A stretch of 64,000 nt of DNA, taken from Luteibacter yeojuensis (GTDB lineage: Bacteria; Pseudomonadota; Gammaproteobacteria; Xanthomonadales; Rhodanobacteraceae). Numbering within the stretch: position 1 is the first letter of the stretch; each line of letters opens with the position of its first letter. The stretch lies in contig NZ_JAAQTL010000001.1 in the NCBI RefSeq assembly GCF_011742875.1, forward strand, positions 2,604,001-2,668,000, read 5' to 3'. Positions 24,096-33,449 of the stretch are shown here, piece by piece. The translations under genes were made by a program, and so were the position numbers. The notes under the pieces were generated by a model, which was not told where the DNA came from, did not search any database, and worked only from the letters and a program-made list of their open reading frames with translations.

Positions 24096-26270
24096 ATGAT
24101 TGCCGTCCTCCGCGTCGCCCTGCCGGTGCCCCTGCCGACCCTCTTCGACTACCTGCCCCCCGCAGCGGGCGAGGCGCGCGCGGGTGCGCGGGTACGCGTA
24201 CCGTTCGGCCGGGGGGAGATGGTCGGCGTGGTGGTCGATCCGGCCGCCGAGGCGGCGGTGGGCACCGGCCGCCTGAAGCGGGTGAGCGAGGTCCTCGATC
24301 CCTACCCCCTGCTGGACGACGAGCTCATGGCCACGCTGGCGTGGGCCGCCGATTACTGGGCCGGGGCACCGGGCGAAGCGTTCGCCAACGCCTTGCCGCT
24401 GGCCCTGCGCGAACCCAGACCCTTGCCAGCGACCGGCCGCGAGGCATGGGCGCTTACCGTGCAAGGCCGCTCGGCGCGGGACGCCAAGAGCCGCAAAGGC
24501 GGCTCGGCGGCGTTGCTCGACGCCTTGTACGACGGGCCGCGGGCCGCCGACGACCTGGCACTGGCGCTGCCCGCGTGGCGGGCGGCCGCGCGCCGCCTGC
24601 TCGACGCCGGCCTGGTCGAAAAGCTCGAGCTCGAGGAAACCTTCCCGCCTGCCTCTTCCACGCCGGGTCCCGTCCTGAGCGACGAACAGGCGACGGCCGT
24701 CGCCGCCATCGGCGAAGGATTCGGCAGCTTCCAGCCTTACCTGCTGGATGGCGTGACGGGCAGCGGCAAGACCGAGGTCTACCTCGCGCTGATCGAACGG
24801 GCGCTGGCCGAGGGGAAGCAAACCCTGCTGCTGGTTCCCGAGATCGGCCTGGCCCCGCAGACAGTGCGCCGGCTGCGCGAACGGCTTGGCGTGGCGGTCG
24901 AGGTGCTGCATTCGAACCTCGCCGAGGGCGAGCGCGCCCGAGCCTGGCTGCGCGCACGCGACGGCACGGCCCGGGTGGTCATCGGCACGCGCTCGGCGGT
25001 GTTCACGCCGCTTCCGCATGCCGGCCTGATCGTCGTCGACGAAGAACACGATCCCTCCTACAAGCAACAGGAAGGCTTCCGCTACCACGCCCGCGACCTC
25101 GTGCTGGTGCGCGCCCGGGCGCTCGGCGTGCCGGTGGTGCTGGGGTCGGCCACGCCGTCGCTGGAAACCCTCGGCAACGTCCAGGCCGGACGGTACAGGC
25201 GGCTGGTACTGCGCGCCCGCCCGGGTGCCTCGCAGCCCACGCGCGTCCAGATCGTCGACATGCGCGCGCAGCGGCTGGACCATGGACTTTCGCCTACCCT
25301 AGTGCACGCCGTGGCGGCCTGCGTGGAGCGCGGCGAGCAGGCGCTGGTCTTCCGCAACCGGCGGGGCTATGCCCCGGTGCTGCTGTGCCACGACTGCGGC
25401 TGGCACGCGGACTGTCCACGCTGCGAGCGGCCCATGACACTGCACGCCGGACGGCGCAGGCTGGTCTGCCATCACTGCGACAACACGACGGCGGTCCCGC
25501 CCGCCTGCCCCGCCTGCGGGTCGGCGAACCTGAGCCCTCAAGGCCAGGGCACCGAACGGCTGGAGGAGGCGCTGACCGAACGCTTCCCCGATATCCCGGT
25601 CGTCCGTATCGATCGCGAGACGACGCGGCGGCGCGATGCGTTCGGCGACATGCTCGACGGATTGCGCGAGGACAAGCCGGCGATCCTCGTCGGCACCCAG
25701 ATGCTCGCGAAGGGCCATGACCTGCCCAATCTCACCCTCGTCGCCATCGTGGGCGTGGACGAGGGGCTGCACAGCGTGGATTTCCGCGCCGGCGAGCGTC
25801 TCGCCCAGCTCGTGGTCCAGGTCGCCGGCCGGGCCGGCCGCGCCAGCAAGCCGGGAAGCGTGCTGTTGCAGACCCACCACCCCGATCACGCGATGCTGCA
25901 CGCCCTCCTGCGCGGGGGGTATCCCGCCGTCGCGGAAAGCCTGCTCGAGGAGCGCCGGCTGCTCGACCTGCCGCCGTACGCCCACCAGGTGCTGCTGCGC
26001 GCGGACGCGCTGGGTCGCACGGAAGTGGACGCGTTCCTCGCCGAGGCCCACGTGGCGATCGGCGATCCCGGCGATTTGCGCATCGCCGGCCCCATGCCCG
26101 CCCCCATGCCGCTGCGCGCGGGCCGCCATCGCGGGCAGCTCCTGGTGGAAGCCGCGTCGCGTGCGCGCCTGCACGCCTTCCTGAGGCCCTGGCGGCAGGC
26201 CCTTGCCGGACTGCCTGCGGCGCGCAAGGTGCGCTGGTCCCTGGACGTGGACCCGATCGACCTCTATTGA
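24096..26270 (+). CDS. priA: Primosomal protein N' (replication restart helicase PriA)
   Basis: 724 residues. N-terminal 3'-end-binding domain (about 1-105), then a superfamily 2 helicase core with Walker A GVTGSGKTE (219-227), DEEH box in VVDEEHDPSYKQQEGFRYH, and a zinc-binding module with eight Cys in CHDCGWHADCPRC, CHHCDN and CPACGS. The GTQMLAKGHDLPNLTLV and QVAGRAGR segments of the C-terminal helicase lobe follow. PriA recognises stalled forks and reloads the replisome. It has its own promoter region containing DnaA boxes. The next gene (tal) begins 124 bp downstream. Confidence 0.96.
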   Translation: MIAVLRVALPVPLPTLFDYLPPAAGEARAGARVRVPFGRGEMVGVVVDPAAEAAVGTGRLKRVSEVLDPYPLLDDELMATLAWAADYWAGAPGEAFANALPLALREPRPLPATGREAWALTVQGRSARDAKSRKGGSAALLDALYDGPRAADDLALALPAWRAAARRLLDAGLVEKLELEETFPPASSTPGPVLSDEQATAVAAIGEGFGSFQPYLLDGVTGSGKTEVYLALIERALAEGKQTLLLVPEIGLAPQTVRRLRERLGVAVEVLHSNLAEGERARAWLRARDGTARVVIGTRSAVFTPLPHAGLIVVDEEHDPSYKQQEGFRYHARDLVLVRARALGVPVVLGSATPSLETLGNVQAGRYRRLVLRARPGASQPTRVQIVDMRAQRLDHGLSPTLVHAVAACVERGEQALVFRNRRGYAPVLLCHDCGWHADCPRCERPMTLHAGRRRLVCHHCDNTTAVPPACPACGSANLSPQGQGTERLEEALTERFPDIPVVRIDRETTRRRDAFGDMLDGLREDKPAILVGTQMLAKGHDLPNLTLVAIVGVDEGLHSVDFRAGERLAQLVVQVAGRAGRASKPGSVLLQTHHPDHAMLHALLRGGYPAVAESLLEERRLLDLPPYAHQVLLRADALGRTEVDAFLAEAHVAIGDPGDLRIAGPMPAPMPLRAGRHRGQLLVEAASRARLHAFLRPWRQALAGLPAARKVRWSLDVDPIDLY

Positions 26271-26394
26271 CGCTTGATTCGCGAGGTTTCGCTCACACCT
26301 CTTGGATATCGCTGAACCCATACGTTCGGATGCCTACATTTGCACGGCGTTCGGCGCGACAATAGACGTCTTACCAGGTAACGGAACCCCCAAC

Positions 26395-27348
26395 GTGACC
26401 AGCCAACTCGAGCAGCTCCGCAAGATCACCACCGTCGTGGCCGACACCGGCGACATCGCCGCCATGAGCAAGTACAAGCCGGAGGACGCGACCACCAATC
26501 CGTCGCTGCTCCTGAAGGCGGCCGGTATTCCCGAGTACGCCAGCTACATCGGCGAAGCCGTGGAGTGGGCGAAGTCGCAGAGCAACAACCGCGACCGGCA
26601 GCTGGTCGACGCCAGCGACCGCCTTTCCGTGCTGGTGGGCCGCGAGATCCTGAAGATCGTTCCGGGCCACGTCTCGACCGAGGTCGACGCCCGCCTCTCG
26701 TTCGATACGCACGCCTCCATCGAGAAGGCGCGCCGGCTGATCGGTCTCTACGAGGACATCGGCATCAAGCGCGAGCGCATCCTCATCAAGGTCGCGTCCA
26801 CCTGGGAAGGCATCCGGGCGGCCGAGCAGCTGCAGAAGGAAGGCATCAACTGCAACCTCACGCTCCTCTTCAGCTTCGAGCAGGCCGTCGCCTGCGCCGA
26901 GGCGGGCGTGTTCCTCATCTCGCCGTTCGTCGGCCGCATCTACGACTGGTACGTCGCCAACACGGACAAGAAGACCTATGCGCCGGAGGAAGACCCCGGC
27001 GTGCAGTCGGTGCGCCGCATCTACGACTGGTACAAGCTGCACGGCTTCAAGACGGTCGTCATGGGCGCCAGCTTCCGCAATATCGGCCAGATCCAGGCCC
27101 TCGCCGGCTGCGACCGCCTCACCATCGCGCCGGAACTGCTGAAGCAGCTCGACGAGACGGACGCGCCGTTGCCGGTGGCGTTGAAGGACACCGGCCGCCG
27201 CGAGGAGGCGCCCGCGAAGATCGACGAGGCCAAGTTCCGCTGGGGCCACAACGAGAACGCCATGGCCACCGACAAGCTCGCCGAAGGCATCCGCAAGTTC
27301 GCCGCGGACCAGCGCAAGCTCGAGGAACTGCTCGGCGCGAAGCTCTGA
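26395..27348 (+). CDS. tal: Transaldolase
   Basis: 317 residues if translation starts at GTG 26395 ([19 protein letters not shown]), which gives exactly the length of E. coli TalB. The frame is open upstream for 31 more codons, but that stretch has no family resemblance. Motifs: [23 protein letters not shown], catalytic Schiff-base Lys in [12 protein letters not shown], and [33 protein letters not shown]. Converts sedoheptulose 7-phosphate and glyceraldehyde 3-phosphate to erythrose 4-phosphate and fructose 6-phosphate in the pentose phosphate pathway. Confidence 0.94.
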   Translation: MTSQLEQLRKITTVVADTGDIAAMSKYKPEDATTNPSLLLKAAGIPEYASYIGEAVEWAKSQSNNRDRQLVDASDRLSVLVGREILKIVPGHVSTEVDARLSFDTHASIEKARRLIGLYEDIGIKRERILIKVASTWEGIRAAEQLQKEGINCNLTLLFSFEQAVACAEAGVFLISPFVGRIYDWYVANTDKKTYAPEEDPGVQSVRRIYDWYKLHGFKTVVMGASFRNIGQIQALAGCDRLTIAPELLKQLDETDAPLPVALKDTGRREEAPAKIDEAKFRWGHNENAMATDKLAEGIRKFAADQRKLEELLGAKL

Positions 27349-27373
27349 GCGTCGTCGTACCGGCATGACGAAC

Positions 27374-27398
27374 GAAGGGGCCGCCAAGGCCCCTTCTT
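27374..27398 (+). terminator. Terminator of tal
   Basis: GAAGGGGCC, loop GCCAA, GGCCCCTTC, then TTCC; 25 bp after the tal stop. Strong stem, short T tract. Confidence 0.65.
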
Positions 27399-27412
27399 CC
27401 TATTCGTGGTTC

Positions 27413-27487
27413 TGTAGGAGCCGCTACAGCGGCGAGAGAAATCTTGCGGGTTGTCGCGAGGTTCCTCGCCGCCATAGCGGCTCCTGC
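27413..27487. repeat. REP family A, inverted pair (A2)
   Basis: TGTAGGAGCCGCTACAGCGG-CGAG at the left and a CTCGCCGCCATAGCGGCTCC-TGCC arm at the right, between the convergent tal and efflux outer-membrane genes, 7 bp from the stop codon of the latter. The right arm has diverged (GCCATAG, TGCC end). Confidence 0.88.
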
Positions 27488-27493
27488 CATACG

Positions 27494-29017
27494 TCAGGCG
27501 CTCCAGCCGCCGCCCAGCGCGCGCACCAGCTGCACGCTCGCGCGCAATTGCCGGGTTTCCAGGTCGATCACGCTGCGTTCCGCATCCAACGCCGCGGTCT
27601 GCGCCTGCACCACGTCGAGATAGCCGACGGCGCCTTCGCGATAGCGGTTGAGCGACAGGTCGACGGAGCGCTGTGCGGCGTTGGCGGCGGCACGCTGGTC
27701 GGTGAGGGCCGTGCCGAGGTCGCGCAGCAGGGTGAGGTTGTCTTCCACCTGGGCGAACGCGTTGAGCACCACGCCCCGATATTGCGCACCGGCCTCGTCC
27801 GTGGCCGCCTTGGCCTGGTCGACGGCCGCCTTGCGGCGCCCGCCGTCGAACACGTCGAGCAGCAAGGTAGGCCCGATCGCCCAAAAACGGTTCGGCGCCG
27901 TGGCGATGCTGCCCCATCGGTTGCTCTGCCAACCGCCCTGGCCGTCGAGGGTCAGCTGAGGGAAGAAAGCCGAGCGCGCAACGCCGACCTGTGCATTCGC
28001 GGCGGCGGTACGCCGCTCCGCCGCGGCGATGTCCGGACGGCGCTGCAGGATGGTCGAAGGCACCTCCAGCGGAATGGTCGGCACCTTCACGGGCGCATCG
28101 TCGGTGGCGAGCGAGAAGGTCGACGCCGAATCGCCGACCAGCACCGCGATGGCGTGCAGCACCAGTGCGCGCTGCGCCCGCGCCTGGGTCAGCTGGGACT
28201 TCGCGTTCGACACCTGGGTCTGCGCGCGGGCCACGTCGAGACCGGAAGCGATGCCGCCGTCGTGGCGCGACTGGGTCAGCGCGAGGGCGCGCGTAAACGC
28301 GTCGATGCTCTCGCTGAGCACCTTGATCTGCCGGTCGAAGCCGTTGAGCTGGAGATAGTTGTCGGCGAGCTGCGCCTGCAGGCTCAGCTGCACCGACGCG
28401 AGATCGGCGGCGGACGCGGCCTGCTCCGCGGTGCCGGCGGCCACGCTGTCGCGCACTCGGCCCCACAGGTCCACCTCGTAATCCAGCTGCGCGCCGATGG
28501 TGTAGGCGTTGTAGCTGCTCGGCGAGGTCGCGCCCCGCAATGGCCGCGTATCGGATTCGCGGTTGCGCTGTGCGTTGGCCGAAAGGCCGATCTGCGGGAA
28601 CAGGTCCGCACGTACCTGGCGCGTGATCGCCACGGACTGCTGGTAATGCGCCAGCGCCGCGGCAAGCGTGGCGTTGTTCGCCAGCAACTTCGCCTGCAAG
28701 TCGTCCAGGCGCGCGTCGCCGTACAGTTTCCACCAGCCGTTGCGATCGAGCCGGTCGGCAGGCTTCGCTTCCGTCCACGGGGTATCGGCGTTCGCGTACT
28801 GCGGCGCCATCGGCACCTCGGGCACCTTGTAGGTCGGAGCGAGCGAGCAACCGGACAGACCGGTGGCAACCAGGACGCCCAGGACCGCCCGCGCCCTGTG
28901 GGAGCCGGCTATGCCGGCGATCCCGCGGCAGCGGGCCAGTGTGCCGCACGCACCCATCGCCGCTGAAGCGGCTCCCGCACGGATTCCCACCACGCGAGAT
29001 GTGTCACGCCTTGGCAT
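27494..29017 (-). CDS. RND efflux outer-membrane lipoprotein (OprM/NodT family) with REP-derived N-terminus
   Basis: 507 residues as read from ATG 29017. The mature OprM-like protein begins at the lipobox LSGC (Cys about 57) followed by SLAPTYKVPEVPM, with two outer-membrane efflux (OEP) repeats and the usual trimeric channel helices. Residues 1-45 are unusual: they are the translation of REP element B3 plus flanks (ending GIAGIAGSHRAR). The start overlaps the adaptor-gene stop by 14 bp and has GGAAGG 5 nt upstream, so it may be truly used. No ATG or GTG lies in frame between the REP and the hydrophobic core. It forms the outer channel for the RND pump encoded upstream. Confidence 0.9.
   Translation of the reverse strand: MPRRDTSRVVGIRAGAASAAMGACGTLARCRGIAGIAGSHRARAVLGVLVATGLSGCSLAPTYKVPEVPMAPQYANADTPWTEAKPADRLDRNGWWKLYGDARLDDLQAKLLANNATLAAALAHYQQSVAITRQVRADLFPQIGLSANAQRNRESDTRPLRGATSPSSYNAYTIGAQLDYEVDLWGRVRDSVAAGTAEQAASAADLASVQLSLQAQLADNYLQLNGFDRQIKVLSESIDAFTRALALTQSRHDGGIASGLDVARAQTQVSNAKSQLTQARAQRALVLHAIAVLVGDSASTFSLATDDAPVKVPTIPLEVPSTILQRRPDIAAAERRTAAANAQVGVARSAFFPQLTLDGQGGWQSNRWGSIATAPNRFWAIGPTLLLDVFDGGRRKAAVDQAKAATDEAGAQYRGVVLNAFAQVEDNLTLLRDLGTALTDQRAAANAAQRSVDLSLNRYREGAVGYLDVVQAQTAALDAERSVIDLETRQLRASVQLVRALGGGWSA
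28898..28980. repeat. REP family B (B3), inside the 5' end of the outer-membrane lipoprotein gene
   Basis: GTGGGAGCCGGCTATGCCGG arm at the left and CGCCGCTGAAGCGGCTCCCG arm at the right: the reverse orientation of B1 and B2. It lies fully within the predicted coding frame, without an in-frame stop. Confidence 0.88.
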
Positions 29018-30176
29018 GGTCGCCTTCCGCCTTCGGTGCGTTGACGCGCACGGTATCGCCGTCGGCGAGGCCGTCCGGCGGACTCTCGATGAGGCGGTCG
29101 CCCGCGGCGAGACCGGAGCCGAGCTGCACCGACTTGCCGAAGTCGCGCGCGATGGTGACGGTCTTGAAGGTCACCTTGTTCTGCGCATCCACCGTGGCGA
29201 TACGAAGGCCCTTGTCGTCGAAGACCAGCGCGCTCGCCGGCACGCGCAACAGGGCGGCGTTGGCGGGAAGGTCGAAGGTGACGCTGGCATAGCCGCCGGG
29301 CAGCAGTTTGCCCTCGGCATTGTCGACGGAGACCTGCACCAGCGTCGTGCCGGATGCGGCATTGATCGCCGCCGACGTCGATTCGACAGTGCCGGTAAAG
29401 TACCGTCCCGGATACTCCGGCACCGAAAGCTTCACGGTGGCGCCGTCGCGAATCGACGGCACATAGTTCTGCGGCACGTTCACGTACATGCGCAGCTTGT
29501 GCACATCGGACACCACGAACAGTTCCTGCCCGCCGCCGCCCGCATTGATGAGCGCACCGACGTCGGTCTCGCGCGCGGTGACCACGCCGTCGAACGGCGC
29601 GACGAGCTTCGCGAAGCCCTTAAGCGCCTGGATGCGCTCCAGGTTCGCCTGCGCGGCCTGCGCAAGCGCGTGCTTTGCGTCGTAGTCCCCGGTCTTCTCG
29701 TCCACTTCCTGCCGCGACACGGCATCGGAATCGCGCATCGCCTGCCAGCGCCTGGCCGTGGTGAGCGCCAGCGCCTCGTTGGCACGCGCGCTGGCGAGGT
29801 CGGCCTTTGCCTGGAGCAGCTGCTGGTCGAGGTCGGGCGTCTCGATTTCCGCGAGCAGCTGGCCGGCCTTCACCTTTTGGCCGATGTCGGCTTTCCAGTA
29901 CTTCAGGTAGCCGCTGGTGCGGGCGAAGATCGGCGCTCGCGCGTAGGCCTGGAGGCGCCCAGGCAGGTCGAGTTCGCCGCCGCCCTGCCCGCCTTCCGGC
30001 GAGACCAGGTTCACGGTGGGCACGGCCTGCGCGTCGGTCCAGTCGCGCAGCTTTCGCGATTCGTTGGCACGTGTGGCCACGCCGGCCACGACGATGGCGA
30101 TGACGACGATCGCGGCGATGACGCCGGCCAGGCGAAGCCGGCGCGGCGGAGGTTGGTGCAAGGTGTCAGGCGACAT
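29004..30176 (-). CDS. RND efflux periplasmic adaptor (HlyD/MFP family)
   Basis: 390 residues from ATG 30176 (MSPDTLHQPPPRRLRLAG), chosen for the GGAG site 8 nt upstream; 19 extra residues are possible. One N-terminal membrane anchor (VIAAIVVIAIVVAGVAT), then lipoyl-like halves flanking a helical hairpin: YARAPIFARTSGYLKYWKADIGQKVKAGQLLAEIETPDLD and later KLVAPFDGVVTARETDVGALI, followed by a beta-barrel domain and the membrane-proximal domain. The start overlaps the end of the RND permease by 11 bp and its stop overlaps the next start, so the three pump genes are tightly coupled. Confidence 0.93.
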   Translation of the reverse strand: MSPDTLHQPPPRRLRLAGVIAAIVVIAIVVAGVATRANESRKLRDWTDAQAVPTVNLVSPEGGQGGGELDLPGRLQAYARAPIFARTSGYLKYWKADIGQKVKAGQLLAEIETPDLDQQLLQAKADLASARANEALALTTARRWQAMRDSDAVSRQEVDEKTGDYDAKHALAQAAQANLERIQALKGFAKLVAPFDGVVTARETDVGALINAGGGGQELFVVSDVHKLRMYVNVPQNYVPSIRDGATVKLSVPEYPGRYFTGTVESTSAAINAASGTTLVQVSVDNAEGKLLPGGYASVTFDLPANAALLRVPASALVFDDKGLRIATVDAQNKVTFKTVTIARDFGKSVQLGSGLAAGDRLIESPPDGLADGDTVRVNAPKAEGDHAKA

Positions 30177-33100
30177 GGACGGGCTCTCCGGAAACGTTCG
30201 CCGGGGTGGATGACGGATGGCCGCGACGGCCATGGATGATGCTGAAGACGATCGGCACGAAGAACAGCGTGGCGGTGGTGGCGAAGATCAGGCCACCGAT
30301 CACCGCGCGGCCGAGCGGCGCGTTCTGCTCGCCGCCCTCGCCCAGGCCGAGGGCCATCGGCGCCATGCCGATGATCATCGCCAGCGCGGTCATCAACACC
30401 GGGCGGAAACGGACGAAGCCGCCCTCGAGAGCGGCCTTCGCCGCGTCGCCGTGCTCGGCCAGGCGCTCGCGGCAGAAGCTCACCACGAGGATCGAGTTGG
30501 CCGTGGCGACGCCCATGCACATGATGGCGCCGGTGAGCGCGGGCACGGACAAGGTGGTGTGGGTCGCGAACAGCATCCACACGATGCCCGCGATGGCCGC
30601 CGGCAACGCGGTGACGATCACGAACGGGTCGCTCCACGACTGGAAGTTCACGACGATCAGCAGGTAGATCAACACGATCGCGCCGAGCAGGCCGAAGATC
30701 AGGCCGGAGAAGGCGCTGTTCATCGTCTGCACCTGGCCGAGCAGCGCGGTGCTCGATGCCTTCGGCAGGAACTTCCTGTTCGCGTCGACGATCTTCTGGA
30801 TGTCCGCCGCCACCGCGCCAAGGTCGCGATCCTGCGTGGTGGCGAAGATCTGCACCATGGAATTGATGTTGTACTGGCTCACCACCGAGCTCATCGCCGT
30901 GCGCGAAACCGATGCGAAACCGCCAAGGATCTGCGCGCCACCCGTGCCCGTGCTCGGACTGATCGGCACATTCTCAAGGTCGGGCAGGCTGTCGATGCTG
31001 TACTGCGGCGTCTGCATCACGATCGGGTAGGACACGCCGTTTTTCGGATTGAGCCAGAAGGTCGGAGCCACCTGGCTGGAACCGGCCAGGTTCACGCCCA
31101 GGCTGGCCGTGACGTCGCGCTCGGTGATGCCTACCTGCTGCGCGCGACTGCGATCCACGTCCACGTTGAACCCCGGCGCCGCCCGTGACTGCTGGATGCG
31201 CGCATCGACGACACCCGGCACGCGGCGGATCTCGCGCAGCAGACGGTCGGCGTAGCCGAAGTTGGCCGAGACGTTCGGGCCGCGGATCTGCAGGTCGATC
31301 GGTGCGGGCGAGCCGAAGTTGAGGATCTGGCTGATGATGTCCGCCGGCGGGAACGAGAACGTCGCGCCCGGGAACTGGCGCGGCAACGTCTCGCGCAGCT
31401 TGCGCACGTAGTCGGCCGTGGGCGCATGGCCTTCGTTCAGCGCGATCTGGATGTCGCCGTCCTGCGAGCCGATGGTGCCGGTGTTGTTGTAAGTGGTGTT
31501 GATGCCCGACACCGGCTGGCCCATGTTGTCCACCACGGTGCCCAGGTCTTCCTTCGGGATGACCTTGCGCACGGCCTCGTTCACCTGGGCGAAGAGCCGC
31601 GCGGTTTCTTCCACGCGGGTGCCGATAGGCCCGCGCACGTGCATCAGGATCTGGCCGCCGTCCACCGACGGAAAGAAGTTGCGGCCCAGCATGGGAACCA
31701 GGAGGAAGGAGAGCACCACGAAGCCCATGAAGGCCATGGTGAATACCTTGCGGTGGAGCAGAGCCATCTCCAGCAGCACGTGGTAGCTCGCGCGTACGCC
31801 CTCGAAGCGCTTCTCGAAGGTGCGCTGGAAGCGGACAAGTGGATTGCGCGACACCTTGCCGTGCTCGCCGTGCGGGTCGTCGTGGCTGTGCGGCTTCAGC
31901 AGGTACTTCGCCATCGTCGGCACGAGCGTGCGCGACAGGATGAACGACGCGATCATAGCGAACATCACCGCCTCGGCCATCGGCACGAAGAGGAAGCGCG
32001 CCACGCCGTCGAGGAAGAACATCGGCACGAACACGATGCAGATGCACAGCAGCGAGACGAAGGCGGGCGTCACGATCTGCGCCGCGCCGTCGAGGATCGC
32101 CGTTTCCACGTCTTTGCCCTGCTCCAGATGCCAGTTGATGTTCTCGATCGTCACCGTGGCGTCGTCGACGAGGATGCCTACCGCCAGCGCCAGTCCGCCG
32201 AGGGTCATGATATTCATCGTCTCGCCGACGGCCGACAGCGCCGCGATGGAGCCGAGGATGGCTAGCGGGATCGAGGTGGCGATGATGACGGTGGAACGCC
32301 AGCTGCCGAGGAACAGCAGGATCATGAGGCTGGTGAGTGCTGCCGCGATGACGCCTTCGCGCGCCACGCCTTCGATGGCGGCGCTGACGAACAGCGACTG
32401 GTCGCCGATGGGCGAGATCTTCAGGCTTTCGGGCAGCGCGTCCTTCATTTCCGCCACGCGCTGCTTGATGCCGGCGATGATCGCCAGCGTCGAGGCCGAA
32501 CCGTTCTTCATCACCGTCATCAGCACCGAGCGATCGCCGTTGACGTGCACGATGTTGGTCTGCGGCGGCGAACCGTCTCGCACGTGGGCCACGTCGCGGA
32601 TGTACACGGTGGCGCCATTCACGACCCTCACCGGCAGGTTGCCGAGGTCCTCGATGTCCGAAGGCGAGTTGTTGAGCTGCAGCGTGTACTCGAAGCGGCC
32701 GATCTTCTGCGTGCCCACCGGGGTAATCAGGTTCTGCGCGGCGAGCGCGTTGGCCACGTCCTGCGCCGATAGCCCACGCGCCTGGAGCGCCTGCGGGTCG
32801 ATGTCGATCTGCACCTGGCGGGTCTTGCCGCCGAACGGGTACGGGATGGATGCACCGGGCACCGAGACGAGCTGCGGGCGGATGATGTTCAGGCCGAGGT
32901 CGCCGAGGTTCTGTTCGGTGAGACCCTTGCCGGACAATGCCAGCTGGATGATCGGCACGGTCGACGCACTGTAGTTCAGGATCAGCGGCGGCGTCGTGCC
33001 CGCGGGCAACTGTTTCAGCAGGGTCTGCGCCACCGCCGTCACCTGCGCGTTCGCGGTACGGATGTCCGCGGTGGGCTGGAAGAAGATCTTGACGATGCCG

Positions 33101-33369
33101 AAACCCTGGATCGAGTTGGCCTCAATGTGCTCGATGTCGTTCACCGTGGTGGTGAGCACACGCTCGAACGGCGAGGACACGCGCCCGGCCATCTGGTCGG
33201 CGGGCAATCCCGTGTACTGCCATACCACGGCGATCACGGGAATCTTGATGTCGGGGAAGATGTCCGTCGGCGTGCGCAGGGCGGCGAGCGGCCCCACGAT
33301 GAGAATCAGCAAAGCGAGGACGACGAAGGTATACGGCCGCGTGAGCGCGATCCGGACGATGCCAATCAT
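30166..33369 (-). CDS. RND multidrug efflux permease (HAE1/AcrB superfamily)
   Basis: 1067 residues, 12 transmembrane helices with two large periplasmic loops. The proton-relay motif is GILVDDATVTIEN (Asp 402 and 403). The usual Lys of the second relay helix is absent: the segment reads MGVATANSILVVSF, with Ala where AcrB has Lys 940. This is seen in one branch of RND permeases, which may rely on other residues or not use the standard relay. A His/Asp-rich cytoplasmic loop (KPHSHDDPHGEHGK) follows helix 6. The permease is the third gene after the response regulator and kinase, 80 bp downstream of the kinase. Substrate unknown. Confidence 0.93.
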   Translation of the reverse strand: MIGIVRIALTRPYTFVVLALLILIVGPLAALRTPTDIFPDIKIPVIAVVWQYTGLPADQMAGRVSSPFERVLTTTVNDIEHIEANSIQGFGIVKIFFQPTADIRTANAQVTAVAQTLLKQLPAGTTPPLILNYSASTVPIIQLALSGKGLTEQNLGDLGLNIIRPQLVSVPGASIPYPFGGKTRQVQIDIDPQALQARGLSAQDVANALAAQNLITPVGTQKIGRFEYTLQLNNSPSDIEDLGNLPVRVVNGATVYIRDVAHVRDGSPPQTNIVHVNGDRSVLMTVMKNGSASTLAIIAGIKQRVAEMKDALPESLKISPIGDQSLFVSAAIEGVAREGVIAAALTSLMILLFLGSWRSTVIIATSIPLAILGSIAALSAVGETMNIMTLGGLALAVGILVDDATVTIENINWHLEQGKDVETAILDGAAQIVTPAFVSLLCICIVFVPMFFLDGVARFLFVPMAEAVMFAMIASFILSRTLVPTMAKYLLKPHSHDDPHGEHGKVSRNPLVRFQRTFEKRFEGVRASYHVLLEMALLHRKVFTMAFMGFVVLSFLLVPMLGRNFFPSVDGGQILMHVRGPIGTRVEETARLFAQVNEAVRKVIPKEDLGTVVDNMGQPVSGINTTYNNTGTIGSQDGDIQIALNEGHAPTADYVRKLRETLPRQFPGATFSFPPADIISQILNFGSPAPIDLQIRGPNVSANFGYADRLLREIRRVPGVVDARIQQSRAAPGFNVDVDRSRAQQVGITERDVTASLGVNLAGSSQVAPTFWLNPKNGVSYPIVMQTPQYSIDSLPDLENVPISPSTGTGGAQILGGFASVSRTAMSSVVSQYNINSMVQIFATTQDRDLGAVAADIQKIVDANRKFLPKASSTALLGQVQTMNSAFSGLIFGLLGAIVLIYLLIVVNFQSWSDPFVIVTALPAAIAGIVWMLFATHTTLSVPALTGAIMCMGVATANSILVVSFCRERLAEHGDAAKAALEGGFVRFRPVLMTALAMIIGMAPMALGLGEGGEQNAPLGRAVIGGLIFATTATLFFVPIVFSIIHGRRGHPSSTPANVSGEPVHVA

Positions 33370-33449
33370 GGGGGGACGGATTCCGAGGCGTGTGTTGCGT
33401 CGCAGCGGATTTTGCGCCGACCGTCGGCGGCGGCGTAGTTAATATTTAT

